A DNA stretch of 64,000 nt from Desulfobacterales bacterium (GTDB lineage: Bacteria; Desulfobacterota; Desulfobacteria; Desulfobacterales; JADGBH01): positions 26,314 through 90,313 of the forward strand of contig JADGBH010000009.1 of NCBI GenBank assembly GCA_015231595.1, given 5' to 3'. This document shows, one piece after another, positions 46,934 through 56,147 of this stretch; position 1 is the stretch's first letter, and every line of letters starts with the position of its first letter. A program made the position numbers and the translations under genes. Below the pieces are notes generated by a model. The model had not been told where the DNA came from, did not search any database, and saw nothing but the letters and a program-made list of their open reading frames with translations.

Positions 46934-49291
46934 ATGACAACATTAACTCCAACTAGTGACCCAAATAAAGATAAAGTGGCTGAATACCTTAAAACAACTC
47001 AATATTTAAAAACAACTGTAGAGTATAAAACTAAAATACAGGATATCACTAATCAAATTTACTCTGCTGCGAACCTTGATGAAATATTGATTGGCTTAAT
47101 GTCTGAAATCACTTCCCTCTTTGATGCGGAAAGAATAACTATTTACGCCATTGACGGCATAAGACGAGAACTTTTATCACGATTCAAGACCGGTGATGAA
47201 GTCAAAGAAATAAGAGTTCCTTTAGCGACGAGTAGTTTATCAGGTTATGCTGCTACTAAACAAAAACTTATTAATATAAAAGATGTTTATGATAAAGATG
47301 AGTTAAAGCGTATAGATCCACTTTTAACCTTTGACAGCAGCTGGGATAAAAAAACTGGATTCAGGACAAGACAAGTATTGGTCGCCCCTGTTATATTTGA
47401 AAAATACAAATTACTTCTTGGCGCTATTCAATTAATCAATAAAAAATTTGGCGATGAATTTACAAAATTTGATGAAGAATCTGTATTAGAAATAGCAAAA
47501 GTTTTAGGAATTGGTCTTTATAATCAAAAAAGAGTGGCTCAAGCTAAAACAGGCGGTGGCAAAAAGAAGTTTGATTATCTGCTTGAAAATTATCTTGTTA
47601 CCCAAAAAGAACTAAATGAAATTGTAGTTGAAGCAAGAGAAGGAAAAGATACAGCCGAAAATCTGCTTATGAAAAAAAAGAATATATCAAAAAAAGATAT
47701 AGGAGAAACATTAAGCAGGTTTTATAATGTTCCGTTTGAGGAATATAAAAAAGAGACGCCTATTCCTGGAGAACTCCTTCAAGGCATCAAAGTTCCTTTT
47801 ATGCGCAATAATGTATGGGTTCCCCTAAGAACATCAGAAGATAAAAAAATTATTATAGCTATAGACGATCCTCAGGATATTCAAAGAATAGACCAAATTA
47901 AACAGCTTTTTTTAGGGAAGCCCCTAAAATTTCATATAGCTTTAAAACAGGATATTCTTGAATTTATTCAACTATTTACCCATGATGAAAAAGACTTAGC
48001 ATCCTTTGATGAAATACTGAAACAAGCTCAAGAAGAAGATAGTGAAATCGAAGAAGCAGAATCTGGTGTTAGTGAAGAAAGCAGCTTAGTTGTTCAGCTT
48101 GTAAACAAAATAATTCTCGATGCTTATGACCGAAGAGCTTCAGATATTCATATTGAGCCTTTTCTTGGTAAGGAGCCTGCTCAAGTAAGGATAAGGATTG
48201 ATGGTGCCTGCACTATTTATCAAACTGTTCCGTATCAATATAAAAAAGCAATGATTTCACGTCTTAAAATTATGTCCGACCTTGATATTGCTGACAGGAT
48301 GAGACCTCAAGACGGAAAAATAAAATTTAAAAAATACGGGGGAAAAGACATAGAACTCAGAGTTGCAACTATTCCTACTCAAGGGGGCGTTGAAGATGTT
48401 GTAATGCGTATTCTTGCCGCTGGAAAACCTATACCTTTAGATAATATGGGTTTTAGCAAAAAAAATTTTGATAATTTTGTCAGCGCAATAACAAAACCCT
48501 ACGGAATAGTTTTTGTTTGTGGTCCTACAGGCTCTGGAAAAACAACTACTCTCCATTCAGCTTTGGGATATATCAATAAAGAAGATACAAAAATATGGAC
48601 AGCTGAAGATCCTGTTGAAATTACACAGAAGGGGTTAAGACAAGTTCAGATTAATAAAAAAGTCGGTCTTGACTTTCCAGCTGCAATGAGAGCATTTTTG
48701 AGAGCTGACCCTGATGTTATAATGGTCGGTGAAATGCGAGATAAAGAAACTACTTCCATTGGTATTGAAGCGTCTTTGACAGGACATCTTGTTTTTTCAA
48801 CTTTGCATACTAACAGTGCTCCTGAAAGTATTACCCGTTTGCTTGATATGGGCATGGACCCTTTTAACTTTGCTGATGCAGTATTATGCATACTTGCTCA
48901 AAGACTTGGGAGAACTCTATGTAAAACCTGTAAAGTATCATTTCATCCAACAAAAGAACAATATGACGAACTTATGAGAGAATACGGCGGAGCAGATGCT
49001 TTTGAAAAAAATGTTAATATACCTTATAATGACGAGTTAAAATTGTCTAAAGTAAAAGAAGGCGGCTGTGACGAATGTAGTGGCACAGGCTACAGAGGAC
49101 GAATGGGTATACATGAGCTTTTAATGGGAACAAAAGAAGCAAAAAAATTAATTCAGACTCAAGCTAGGATGGAAGATATTAAAGAGCAAGCATTAAAAGA
49201 TGGAATGATGACATTGAAACAAGATGGAATCGGAAAAATATTTTTAGGAAATACAGACCTTATTCAAATAAGAAAAGTCTGCATCTCTTAA
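46934..49291 (+). CDS. GspE/PilB-type secretion ATPase with N-terminal GAF domain
   Basis: A 785-residue hexameric-type ATPase. GAF sensor domain at about 30-195 (IYSAANLDEILIGLMSEITS), then an MshEN/T2SSE N-terminal domain (about 210-340), and the catalytic domain with Walker A GPTGSGKTTTLHS near 530, the Asp box, and Walker B DPDVIMVGEMRD. A zinc-binding Cys4 follows (CKTCK ... CDECSGTGYRGRMGIHELL). Normal GspE lacks the GAF domain, which adds about 200 residues. No pilin, secretin or PilC gene is nearby, so its machine is elsewhere. The ATG at 46934 is used; the TTG two codons upstream is unlikely. Confidence 0.9.
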   Translation: MTTLTPTSDPNKDKVAEYLKTTQYLKTTVEYKTKIQDITNQIYSAANLDEILIGLMSEITSLFDAERITIYAIDGIRRELLSRFKTGDEVKEIRVPLATSSLSGYAATKQKLINIKDVYDKDELKRIDPLLTFDSSWDKKTGFRTRQVLVAPVIFEKYKLLLGAIQLINKKFGDEFTKFDEESVLEIAKVLGIGLYNQKRVAQAKTGGGKKKFDYLLENYLVTQKELNEIVVEAREGKDTAENLLMKKKNISKKDIGETLSRFYNVPFEEYKKETPIPGELLQGIKVPFMRNNVWVPLRTSEDKKIIIAIDDPQDIQRIDQIKQLFLGKPLKFHIALKQDILEFIQLFTHDEKDLASFDEILKQAQEEDSEIEEAESGVSEESSLVVQLVNKIILDAYDRRASDIHIEPFLGKEPAQVRIRIDGACTIYQTVPYQYKKAMISRLKIMSDLDIADRMRPQDGKIKFKKYGGKDIELRVATIPTQGGVEDVVMRILAAGKPIPLDNMGFSKKNFDNFVSAITKPYGIVFVCGPTGSGKTTTLHSALGYINKEDTKIWTAEDPVEITQKGLRQVQINKKVGLDFPAAMRAFLRADPDVIMVGEMRDKETTSIGIEASLTGHLVFSTLHTNSAPESITRLLDMGMDPFNFADAVLCILAQRLGRTLCKTCKVSFHPTKEQYDELMREYGGADAFEKNVNIPYNDELKLSKVKEGGCDECSGTGYRGRMGIHELLMGTKEAKKLIQTQARMEDIKEQALKDGMMTLKQDGIGKIFLGNTDLIQIRKVCIS

Positions 49292-49354
49292 TTGCTTGAA
49301 AAAACTCTCAAAAAATAAGCAAACAATAAGAAATTCTCACCATATCATAAACAG

Positions 49355-49390
49355 CAGGGCTATTAAGATCTCTCCTTTAGCCCTGTTTAA
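49355..49390 (+). terminator. Intrinsic terminator after the GAF-GspE gene
   Basis: CAGGGCTA (49355-49362) pairs with TAGCCCTG (49378-49385) and is followed by TTTAAATT. It separates the ATPase gene from the kinase pair downstream. Confidence 0.68.
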
Positions 49391-49427
49391 ATTGAAGCTT
49401 TAATTTTTTCTAATGGATGGAGAAAAC

Positions 49428-50915
49428 ATGCGCTCAGAGATTGAAAAAGATTATCTGCTTAAAGCCATAGATTCTTTTAAGCGAAGAATTATTGTGGTTT
49501 CCCCTGAATTTAAAATACTTGCATACAATAGAACAGAAATAGGAATAGACTCTGATATAATAAATCAATACTGCTATTCAGCTTTATATAAGCGTTCTTC
49601 TAAGTGCAATAATTGCATTGTATCTGATGTTCAAAAAAATAATAAACCGGCTTGTAAAAATTCAAGAGAAATAAATTTAAATATTGATTTTGAAGAAAAT
49701 TCTTGTCTTTATTCATACCCGATAACTCATGATAACGAAATAGACGCTTTTGTAATTCTTGATTTTGATTTTCCGGCAATGGGTGACCTTGAAGGCCAAC
49801 TTCAAAGAACTAATGCTTTTTTTAAAAATCTTATTTTAAGTTCTGTTGACGGTGTTATTGCCGCTGATATGAATGGAAAAGTATTTATTTTTAATGATGC
49901 TGCAATGAAAATAAGCGGTTATACCAGAGAAGAGGCTCTTAGCAGTTTGGATATAAGATCTATTTATCCGAATAATGGCGCAAAAGATATAATGCATAAA
50001 CTAAGAAGCGAAGATTATGGCGGTAAAGGAAAGCTAAAACACTACAGAGTAGATGTTGTAGGCAAAAATGGAATAATTATTCCTATAAGCTTAAATGCTT
50101 CAATAATTTATGACGGAGAAACAGAAGTAGCTTCTATAGGTTTTTTTCACGATTTGCGGGAAGAGCAGCAGGTAAAAAAAGAATTAGAAAAAACTCAGAT
50201 ACAGCTCCTTCAAGCAGAAAAAATGGCCTCACTTGGAAAGCTTGCAGCAGGTGTCGCCCATCAGTTAAATAATCCATTAGGCGGAATTATCCTTTTTGCA
50301 AAGATATTGCTTGAAGAATATGAACTTGAAGAATCAGCACAAAATGATATTCAACGCATATTAAGGGATGCCGAAAGATGCAGAGATACTGTCAAAGAAC
50401 TTTTAGAATTCGCAAGGCAGACTAAGCAGGTAATGAGACCTCATGATATTAACCAATCCATAAGGAGAACTTTGTTCCTTTTAGAAAATCAAACTCTTTT
50501 CCATAATATAAAAATAACAAAATATTTTGAATCTTCACTTCCCCATGTTGCTGGAGATATTCAACAGCTTAATCATATGTTTATGAATATTATTTTAAAT
50601 GCGGCTGAAGCAATGGAAGGAAAAGGTACTTTAATTGTTAGAACACATTTGTTAGACAAAAAAGACCGTATATGCATTGAAATAGAAGATACAGGTCCAG
50701 GAATACCTTTAGATGTACTGCCCCATATATTTGAGCCTTTCTTCACAACAAAAGAAGAAGGAAAAGGCACGGGCTTAGGATTAAGTCTTGTTTATGGAAT
50801 TGTAGAAAATCATGGGGGCGAAATAACTGCAAAAAATAAATCGAACCATAATGAGACTGGAACTATATTTATAATCGAACTTCCGATCGCAGGGTCCAAT
50901 GATGAAAACAAGTAA
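49428..50915 (+). CDS. PAS-domain sensor histidine kinase
   Basis: A 495-residue soluble kinase. The N-terminal segment (about 15-110) has a cysteine-rich patch (YKRSSKCNNCIVSDVQ and PACKN), perhaps a metal or redox site in a PAS-like fold. A PAS domain (about 120-245) follows, then a coiled coil, HisKA with His278 in AGVAHQLNNPLGG, and HATPase_c ending EGKGTGLGLSLVYGIVENHG. Start ATG at 49428 has GGAG upstream; an ATG at 49413 is possible. It has no membrane helix. It overlaps the next kinase gene by 17 bases, so they are coupled and probably talk to each other. Confidence 0.88.
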   Translation: MRSEIEKDYLLKAIDSFKRRIIVVSPEFKILAYNRTEIGIDSDIINQYCYSALYKRSSKCNNCIVSDVQKNNKPACKNSREINLNIDFEENSCLYSYPITHDNEIDAFVILDFDFPAMGDLEGQLQRTNAFFKNLILSSVDGVIAADMNGKVFIFNDAAMKISGYTREEALSSLDIRSIYPNNGAKDIMHKLRSEDYGGKGKLKHYRVDVVGKNGIIIPISLNASIIYDGETEVASIGFFHDLREEQQVKKELEKTQIQLLQAEKMASLGKLAAGVAHQLNNPLGGIILFAKILLEEYELEESAQNDIQRILRDAERCRDTVKELLEFARQTKQVMRPHDINQSIRRTLFLLENQTLFHNIKITKYFESSLPHVAGDIQQLNHMFMNIILNAAEAMEGKGTLIVRTHLLDKKDRICIEIEDTGPGIPLDVLPHIFEPFFTTKEEGKGTGLGLSLVYGIVENHGGEITAKNKSNHNETGTIFIIELPIAGSNDENK

Positions 50916-52392
50916 AATGGATAATAACACAGAAAAAATGAAAGTGCTAATCGTAGATGATGAAGAAGACATTCGAGACGGTAGCGCAAGAATACTCAGC
51001 CGAATAAATTATGATGTCTTAAAAGCTTCAAGAGGAGAAGAAGCTCTTGAAATCCTTGAAAAAGAGAAAATGCCTATAATTCTTCTTGATTTAAAAATGC
51101 CAGGAATGGACGGTTTAGAAGTATTGTCTAAAATTAAAGAAATCGATAAATCTATTATCGTTATAGTTATAACAGGTTATGCTACTGTTGAAACTGCTAT
51201 TCAGGCAATGAAGCAGGGTGCTTATGATTTTATACCAAAACCATTTGAGCCCGAACAACTCAGAATTGTTGTAAACAGAGCTAAAGAAAAACTTCTTCTT
51301 ACCTGGGAAACAGAAAAACTCGAGGAGGCAAGAAAAAGAACCCTTTTAGATTTAAATACAGAAAAAAGCCGCACAAGAACTATAATAGAGTATATACCTA
51401 ATGGAATTGTCGTAACAAATGCTTCAGGAATGGTAGTTTTAATGAACCCTGCATTTGTTAGCGCTTTTGCGGCAGGGCTTGAACAAAAAAACGATGCTGT
51501 AATTGATTACTACATCAATGATAAAAAATTTTGTGAGCTTGTAATGGCTGTTTCCAAAGGTGAAATTCTTGATACTGGTGATTATGAGATTTCTATGCCA
51601 AATGAGAAATATTATCTTTCAAAAGGTAAGTCAATAATCAGTGAAGAAAACGATTGCCTTGGAGCTGTAATGATTTTTGTTAATGTTACAGCTATGAAGG
51701 TTTTAGATAGACTTAAATCCGAGTTTGTTGCAAAAGTTTCCCATGAATTAAGATCTCCGTTGTCTACTATTCACGAACAGCTTTCTATGGTTATTTCTGA
51801 TGAGACGGAGGATGAAGTTGAAGACCAGCATATTCTTTCCCGCGCAAAAGAAAAGACTGAGGGTCTTATTGCTTTAATAGGTGATTTACTTGACCTTTCA
51901 AGAATAGAATCCGGCTCAATGATACATGAGTCTCGCCCTGTAAATATAATTGAACTTTTAAAAAGTATTGTGGATTTTTTAAGCACAAAAGCTAAAAATA
52001 GAGGTCAAACAATTGATCTATCAATTTTAAATACAGAAATTCCAAATATTAATGCTGATCCAATCGCTCTTGAAAGCATCATTGGCAACCTTATTACAAA
52101 TGCAATAAAATATACTCCAGATAATGGTAATATATTTGTAATTTCTGATTTTGACGGTAAAAATATAGTTATAAAAGTGTCAGATACTGGTTTTGGAATA
52201 GAAGAAAAATATTTTTCGAGAGTATTTGAAAAGTTTTTTAGAATTAAAAACGAAAAAACACGATTTATAACAGGAACAGGACTTGGGCTTCCGATAGTTA
52301 AAAATCTTGTTGACTCTTTAAAAGGCTCAATTACCGTTGAGAGCAAACCTTCAGAAGGCAGTACATTTACAGTTACTATTCCTTTAATTTAA
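50899..52392 (+). CDS. Hybrid response regulator-histidine kinase (REC-PAS-HisKA-HATPase)
   Basis: A 497-residue soluble protein. An N-terminal receiver domain (about 14-130) has phospho-acceptor Asp64 in ILLDLKMPGMDG and the conserved Lys in DFIPKPFEPEQL. A coiled coil and PAS domain (about 160-265) follow, then HisKA with His282 in AKVSHELRSPLSTI and HATPase_c with ETRFITGTGLGLPIVKNL-like motif (TGTGLGLPIVKNLVDS). The receiver probably takes phosphate from the kinase encoded just upstream, with which it overlaps. No DNA-binding output is attached. Confidence 0.9.
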   Translation: MMKTSKMDNNTEKMKVLIVDDEEDIRDGSARILSRINYDVLKASRGEEALEILEKEKMPIILLDLKMPGMDGLEVLSKIKEIDKSIIVIVITGYATVETAIQAMKQGAYDFIPKPFEPEQLRIVVNRAKEKLLLTWETEKLEEARKRTLLDLNTEKSRTRTIIEYIPNGIVVTNASGMVVLMNPAFVSAFAAGLEQKNDAVIDYYINDKKFCELVMAVSKGEILDTGDYEISMPNEKYYLSKGKSIISEENDCLGAVMIFVNVTAMKVLDRLKSEFVAKVSHELRSPLSTIHEQLSMVISDETEDEVEDQHILSRAKEKTEGLIALIGDLLDLSRIESGSMIHESRPVNIIELLKSIVDFLSTKAKNRGQTIDLSILNTEIPNINADPIALESIIGNLITNAIKYTPDNGNIFVISDFDGKNIVIKVSDTGFGIEEKYFSRVFEKFFRIKNEKTRFITGTGLGLPIVKNLVDSLKGSITVESKPSEGSTFTVTIPLI

Positions 52393-52405
52393 ACTAATAG
52401 AAAAA

Positions 52406-52696
52406 TTATATTGAAAATTTTATATTTTCCCATTCCATAAGCAAATTATGTTTTTTTAAATTATTACAATTTTTGCAAGCTGGAACAATATTGCCTTTTT
52501 TCGATTGCCCCCCTCTACTTAAAGGAACTATGTGATCCATTGTTAATTCTTGAGGAGGAATTTGCTGGCCGCAATAATGACAGACGCCTTTTGAACATTT
52601 TCTTTTCCACCACTCACTTTTTTTTAAAAGCCTTGCTTTATTTTTTTCTTTTTTTATATCTTCATCATCAGCAAAAAATTTATAATTATGTTCCAT
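52406..52696 (-). CDS. HNH endonuclease-type protein
   Basis: A 96-residue basic protein. The HNH fold shows CHYCGQQIPPQELTMDHIVP with the catalytic His after Asp, LSRGGQSKKGNIVPACKNCN with the Asn/His region, and two CxxC pairs binding structural zinc. Stand-alone HNH proteins of this size are common in bacterial genomes and may act in phage defence, homing or DNA processing. It is convergent with the hybrid kinase gene, 13 bases away, and lies just outside the tRNA-Lys integration site. Confidence 0.85.
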   Translation of the reverse strand: MEHNYKFFADDEDIKKEKNKARLLKKSEWWKRKCSKGVCHYCGQQIPPQELTMDHIVPLSRGGQSKKGNIVPACKNCNNLKKHNLLMEWENIKFSI

Positions 52697-52954
52697 ACTA
52701 TAAGTCTTAATTTTTAATTCAAAAAAATTGAAAATAATTTAGTTCTTTAGAATTAGTTTTTATTCAATATCATTAAAATAAAATATATTAAATTAAATAA
52801 ATCAAATTATGTTAAATTTAACGCAAAAAATATTAAATTCTATTTAACTTGAGTATGATTAGAAACATACATTGATAAAAACTATATATCAAATAATTTA
52901 TTGGAATAAATTATTGCCTTATTAACGTAAAAAAAATTTTTATCAGAAAATTTG

Positions 52955-52981
52955 TTGACATTCTTTAAAAAAATATAATAA
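52955..52981 (+). promoter_or_regulatory. Probable tRNA-Lys promoter
   Basis: TTGACA at 52955-52960 is followed by TATAAT at 52974-52979 (13-base gap) and TAATAA at 52976-52981 (15-base gap). Both gaps are shorter than usual, but the boxes are good and sit about 30 bases before the tRNA. Confidence 0.45.
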
Positions 52982-53010
52982 GTATGCTAAATTAAATTTG
53001 AGAAATCAAA

Positions 53011-53083
53011 GGGCCGTTAGCTCAATTGGTAGAGCACCTGACTCTTAATCAGTAGGTTCGGAGTTCGATTCTCCGACGGCCCA
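53011..53083 (+). tRNA. tRNA-Lys (anticodon CTT)
   Basis: A 73-base cloverleaf. The acceptor stem GGGCCGT pairs with ACGGCCC, with discriminator A at 53083. The D arm is GCTCAATTGGTAGAGC, the anticodon loop is CTCTTAA giving CTT for the AAG codon, and the T arm is CGGAGTTCGATTCTCCG. The anticodon stem has one C-T mismatch at its base. CCA is not encoded. Its 3' end faces the integrase gene, the usual arrangement for tRNA-targeted elements. Confidence 0.95.
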
Positions 53084-53149
53084 TTAATAAATATCTAATA
53101 GTTTCGGTATCTTTAAAAGAGGTTTGACTTGTCCAGTTAAAACCTCTTT

Positions 53150-54214
53150 TTAATTTGTGTGAGAAATCATGTGAGACTTTTTTTGAAGTTCTTCAAATGT
53201 CAATATTGCCTCACGTTCTGCCTCACCAATACTGTGTAAATAAATTTCCGTTGTTTTCCTATTCTCATGCCCTAATATTTTTTGAATTGACCCTATTGGA
53301 ACATTACCATTATCCATTATAGATGCACCTAAATGTCTTAATGCATGAAACCGAAAATACTTTACACCAGCTTTGTTACAAAGAGTTTTCATTATTTTTT
53401 TCCTATCTTGAAAGGGACCTACCATCTTTTCATGATTCTTCCTGCTTATAAAATAATGATAAAACACCCAACAAATAGAATTGTCTTTTTGGGTGAATCT
53501 ACGATGCAGTACCTCATATAATCTTTTAGTCATAGGGATTTTTCTTGGAGTTAAATTACCACCTTTTTTCTTTCGAGTATAAAGAATAACAAATCTTTGC
53601 TCCAAATCAACATCATCCCATTTAAGGCGGTTAATTTCACCCATCCTTCCCATTATCAATGATAGTTATAAGATAATCCTGAACATCTGCGTTCGCTATT
53701 TCAAGAACCTTATTTACATCATCTATTGATGGGACATATTTGATCCTTTTTTCAATAGGTATAAATTTTACTCCATCAAGCGGATTATGCTCTATGAATT
53801 TCTTTGTCTTAGCAAAATTAAATGCAGCTCTTAGATAACGGATTTCTTTATTGGCAACAAATGGAGATATTTTTTTTCTTTCAAATATATAACCTTCAAC
53901 CATTGATTGAGATATCCGTTTACAATCCAATTACCCCATATTTTGACCCATTTTTTAGCTAAGTAATAATATTCACTGTAGTGCTTTTGAGAGTTATAAG
54001 CTTTTACATGATCAAGTCTTAGATTAATCATTTCCAAGAAGTTTATGTCTGTTAGCGTCTGTGTATACTGTAATGGTTTCTTTAATTCCTCTCTTTTTTT
54101 TAGCTCCGCTTGTTTTGCTTCCGTCTTTGTCTTGAACCAAGCCTCTGTATGTCTGTTTTTGTTCAGGATGAAGTCGTATCTCCATCCCTTCCCTTTCACA
54201 AAATAAACGCTCAT
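53150..54214 (-). pseudogene. Tyrosine-family site-specific integrase, two frameshifts
   Basis: Three overlapping frames make one phage-type integrase of about 355 residues. The start ATG at 54214 (AAGGAGG upstream) opens MSVYFVKGKGWRYDF, an Arm-DNA-binding-like region. The frame shifts near 53935 into DCKRISQSMVEGYIFE (core-binding domain), and shifts again near 53650 into MGRMGEINRLKWDDVDLEQ. Catalytic residues are present: Arg in the MGRMGEI segment, H-x-L-R in RFHALRHLGASI, GHENRKT and the Tyr in TTEIYLHSIG. One missing base near 53935 and one or two near 53650 explain the breaks. Unless these are sequencing errors, it is inactive, and the element cannot excise alone. Confidence 0.8.
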
Positions 54215-54386
54215 ATAAGTCCTCCTTATGTGGAAAAAGTAGAGAACCTCCGAGCTTTCTTCCGCCAAGTATCTTCCAGTTTTTATACACCCAACTGACA
54301 CTCTTTTTAAGAAACCTGGCTACTTCCTCTGGAGTTTGTATATCCAAAGATGATTTCTTGTCAAATTTTATGTTAGAGATTCTCAT
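54024..54386 (-). CDS. Excisionase-like helix-turn-helix protein
   Basis: A 120-residue basic protein. The N-terminal HTH of the MerR/excisionase type is visible at about 15-60 (IQTPEEVARFLKKSVSWVYK, LGGRKLGGSLLFPHKEDLYE). The C-terminal half is Lys/Arg-rich and unstructured in appearance. It overlaps the integrase start by some 190 bases in another frame, an arrangement I recall from related integrase/HTH pairs in Desulfobacteria. It likely controls integrase or directs excision. Confidence 0.68.
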   Translation of the reverse strand: MRISNIKFDKKSSLDIQTPEEVARFLKKSVSWVYKNWKILGGRKLGGSLLFPHKEDLYERLFCEREGMEIRLHPEQKQTYRGLVQDKDGSKTSGAKKKRGIKETITVYTDANRHKLLGND

Positions 54387-54551
54387 TGACTTTTAATTCG
54401 CTATCACTATATTAATTTTAAAAACAGTTGATTGAACTTTTAAGATTGGATTCTACTATGCCAAAAGCAATATCGCAATTTTTAAATAGTTAATTCAATA
54501 TGTTAAGTTAGATCGAAATTTAATCTAACAGTAAAAATTGAACTAACATAT

Positions 54552-55571
54552 ATGGAGATGAAGATTATGGAGGACTATTCAAAGGGATATTCAGAAGTAT
54601 TTCTAAGCTATGCAAATAACTCTTTGATTGAAGACCCAAAAAATTATTCAATAAAAATACTTAAAACTATTAAAACGCATCGTAAAGTTCTTGAGTTGAT
54701 GTTTGACATAAATGATTTAAGTAAGATGATTCAATTTATAGAAAACCCTCAGCTCTCTGATACAATCCAAAAACCTATTGAAGCAAATTTTGCAGATTTT
54801 GATGAATATCAAGAAGAGTTAATGATGTTTGATCTAAATAATTTAAGTACGATGATTAATCTTATAATTGAATTTATAGAAAACCCTCAGCTTGCTGATA
54901 AAATCCAAAAACCTATTGAAGCAAATTTTGCAGATTTTGATGAATATGAAGAAGAGTTAAATATCTATAACTTGCTTAAATGCGCGTCTGAAGCTGTTTA
55001 TGGATATAAAAATGGGACATGTGAAACGAAATGCCCTATGCGTAAAAAAGTGCAAGGAATAATAGATGAAAAACTATTTACTGGAAAGAAAAGACTTAAA
55101 TGCTTTCAGTGTTACCAGTTATATTTCATCAATACCTTAAAAACTATATGTAACGCTGAATATTTTGTATTAAATGAACAAATCTTAGATAAATTAAGGG
55201 AAGAAGGTCTTCCAGATGATATTATCAATAAGATAAAAGAGCTGATAAATAACGAGTTTAAAACTGAAAAGAAGTTTGTTGCTGCTCTCAAAAAAATATT
55301 GCGTAAAGAAGATATTGATACTCATCAAACACTAATTCTAAAACACACGTCCAAAACTATTCAAACTATAAATTTCAGAGATATTGAAGGTCTTGAATTT
55401 ATCTTAAGTAACCAGAAATACATTATGGAGACAAGTGAGCATATTGTAAATAATAAGAATATGCTAAAAATAAAAACAAGGACATTAGCAAAAACTCCAT
55501 TCTTGTTATATAATGAAAATTCATCTTATCCTCATCTTACATTTTTAGATTACTCTCTTAAAGTTTCTTGA
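54552..55571 (+). CDS. Hypothetical protein with internal duplication, C-terminus frameshifted
   Basis: A 339-residue soluble protein, not recognised by name. An alternative ATG lies at 54567. Residues from about 60 to 136 contain two near-identical 46-residue units (IENPQLSDTIQKPIEANFAD and IENPQLADKIQKPIEANFAD). A cysteine cluster follows (ETKCPMRKK ... LKCFQCYQLYF). The frame ends at LDYSLKVS, but one base removed near 55556 continues it into a Cys-rich tail ending at 55761 (LCPECKKFFIAKD, EFCYSESCKDKNK), like the zinc ribbon at the end of CGNR/DUF-type proteins. So the complete protein was about 400 residues and is truncated here. Confidence 0.6.
   Translation: MEMKIMEDYSKGYSEVFLSYANNSLIEDPKNYSIKILKTIKTHRKVLELMFDINDLSKMIQFIENPQLSDTIQKPIEANFADFDEYQEELMMFDLNNLSTMINLIIEFIENPQLADKIQKPIEANFADFDEYEEELNIYNLLKCASEAVYGYKNGTCETKCPMRKKVQGIIDEKLFTGKKRLKCFQCYQLYFINTLKTICNAEYFVLNEQILDKLREEGLPDDIINKIKELINNEFKTEKKFVAALKKILRKEDIDTHQTLILKHTSKTIQTINFRDIEGLEFILSNQKYIMETSEHIVNNKNMLKIKTRTLAKTPFLLYNENSSYPHLTFLDYSLKVS
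54731..54959 (+). repeat. Intragenic tandem duplication (138-bp period)
   Basis: The segments 54731-54821 and 54869-54959 are about 90 bp each and differ at few positions; the shared part encodes FIENPQL...KPIEANFADFDEY. The units are 138 bp apart (46 codons), keeping the frame. A 12-bp extra piece lies in the spacer before unit 2. Confidence 0.85.
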
Positions 55572-55761
55572 AGTTAAAGACAATTATAAAAGAATAAAAT
55601 TATGTCCAGAATGTAAGAAATTTTTTATAGCGAAAGATACAAAGAGAGAATTTTGTTATTCTGAATCTTGTAAAGATAAAAATAAGACAACATATCAAAG
55701 AGACTATATGAGGGGGAAACGAGATAAAAATAGTCCTGATTTTGACAGTAACTATATATAA
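55556..55761 (+). pseudogene. Detached zinc-ribbon tail of the preceding hypothetical gene
   Basis: In the +1 frame relative to the upstream gene, this reads KFLEVKDNYKRIKLCPECKK and on, with CPEC and FCYSESC zinc-ribbon pairs and a basic end (YMRGKRDKN), stopping at 55759-55761. There is no start codon with a ribosome site. It is the natural C-terminus of the gene at 54552, separated by a one-base insertion. Confidence 0.65.
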
Positions 55762-55849
55762 TTAATATTTTGGCAGCTGTTTAAATAACCAGCATATTCC
55801 TATATTTTTTATCTCTACATACAACTATCTGGTCTTCCAAAACGATTTC

Positions 55850-56119
55850 TTAAAGTTTCAACAAATACAACAAATACTTGGTCTGCTGATTTCGATAAGA
55901 TTTCAAGAGGTGAAAATCCTTTTTTCCATGCCAGAAAAAACATAACAAATAATAGCGCCTTAATGTTCCGGATTTTCTTTCGGGCTTATCTTTTTCTCTT
56001 TTTATAGTTTCAGTATCTTCTTCTAAAAATGTAATAATTACTTTAACATTTGGTTTTACATATATTTTTTCTAATGGCATGATATTTTGTCCATCATATA
56101 TTCCTCTGACAGAAATCAT
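55850..56119 (-). CDS. DUF104/AF2212-type antitoxin-like protein, C-terminus probably altered
   Basis: An 89-residue frame. The ATG at 56119 has GGAGG six bases upstream; an earlier in-frame codon at 56158 overlaps hsdR. The first 45 residues (MISVRGIYDGQNIMPLEKIY, KPNVKVIITFLEED) match small antitoxins whose partners are PIN toxins. After KPERKSG the sequence turns into low-quality Tyr/Leu/Lys-rich residues, while another frame reads a different hydrophobic stretch, so a frameshift or junction is likely. No toxin gene is adjacent. It is the last gene of the minus-strand restriction locus. Confidence 0.5.
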   Translation of the reverse strand: MISVRGIYDGQNIMPLEKIYVKPNVKVIITFLEEDTETIKREKDKPERKSGTLRRYYLLCFFWHGKKDFHLLKSYRNQQTKYLLYLLKL

Positions 56120-56147
56120 AGCTTTCCTCCTTGTTTCTGATTTATGC

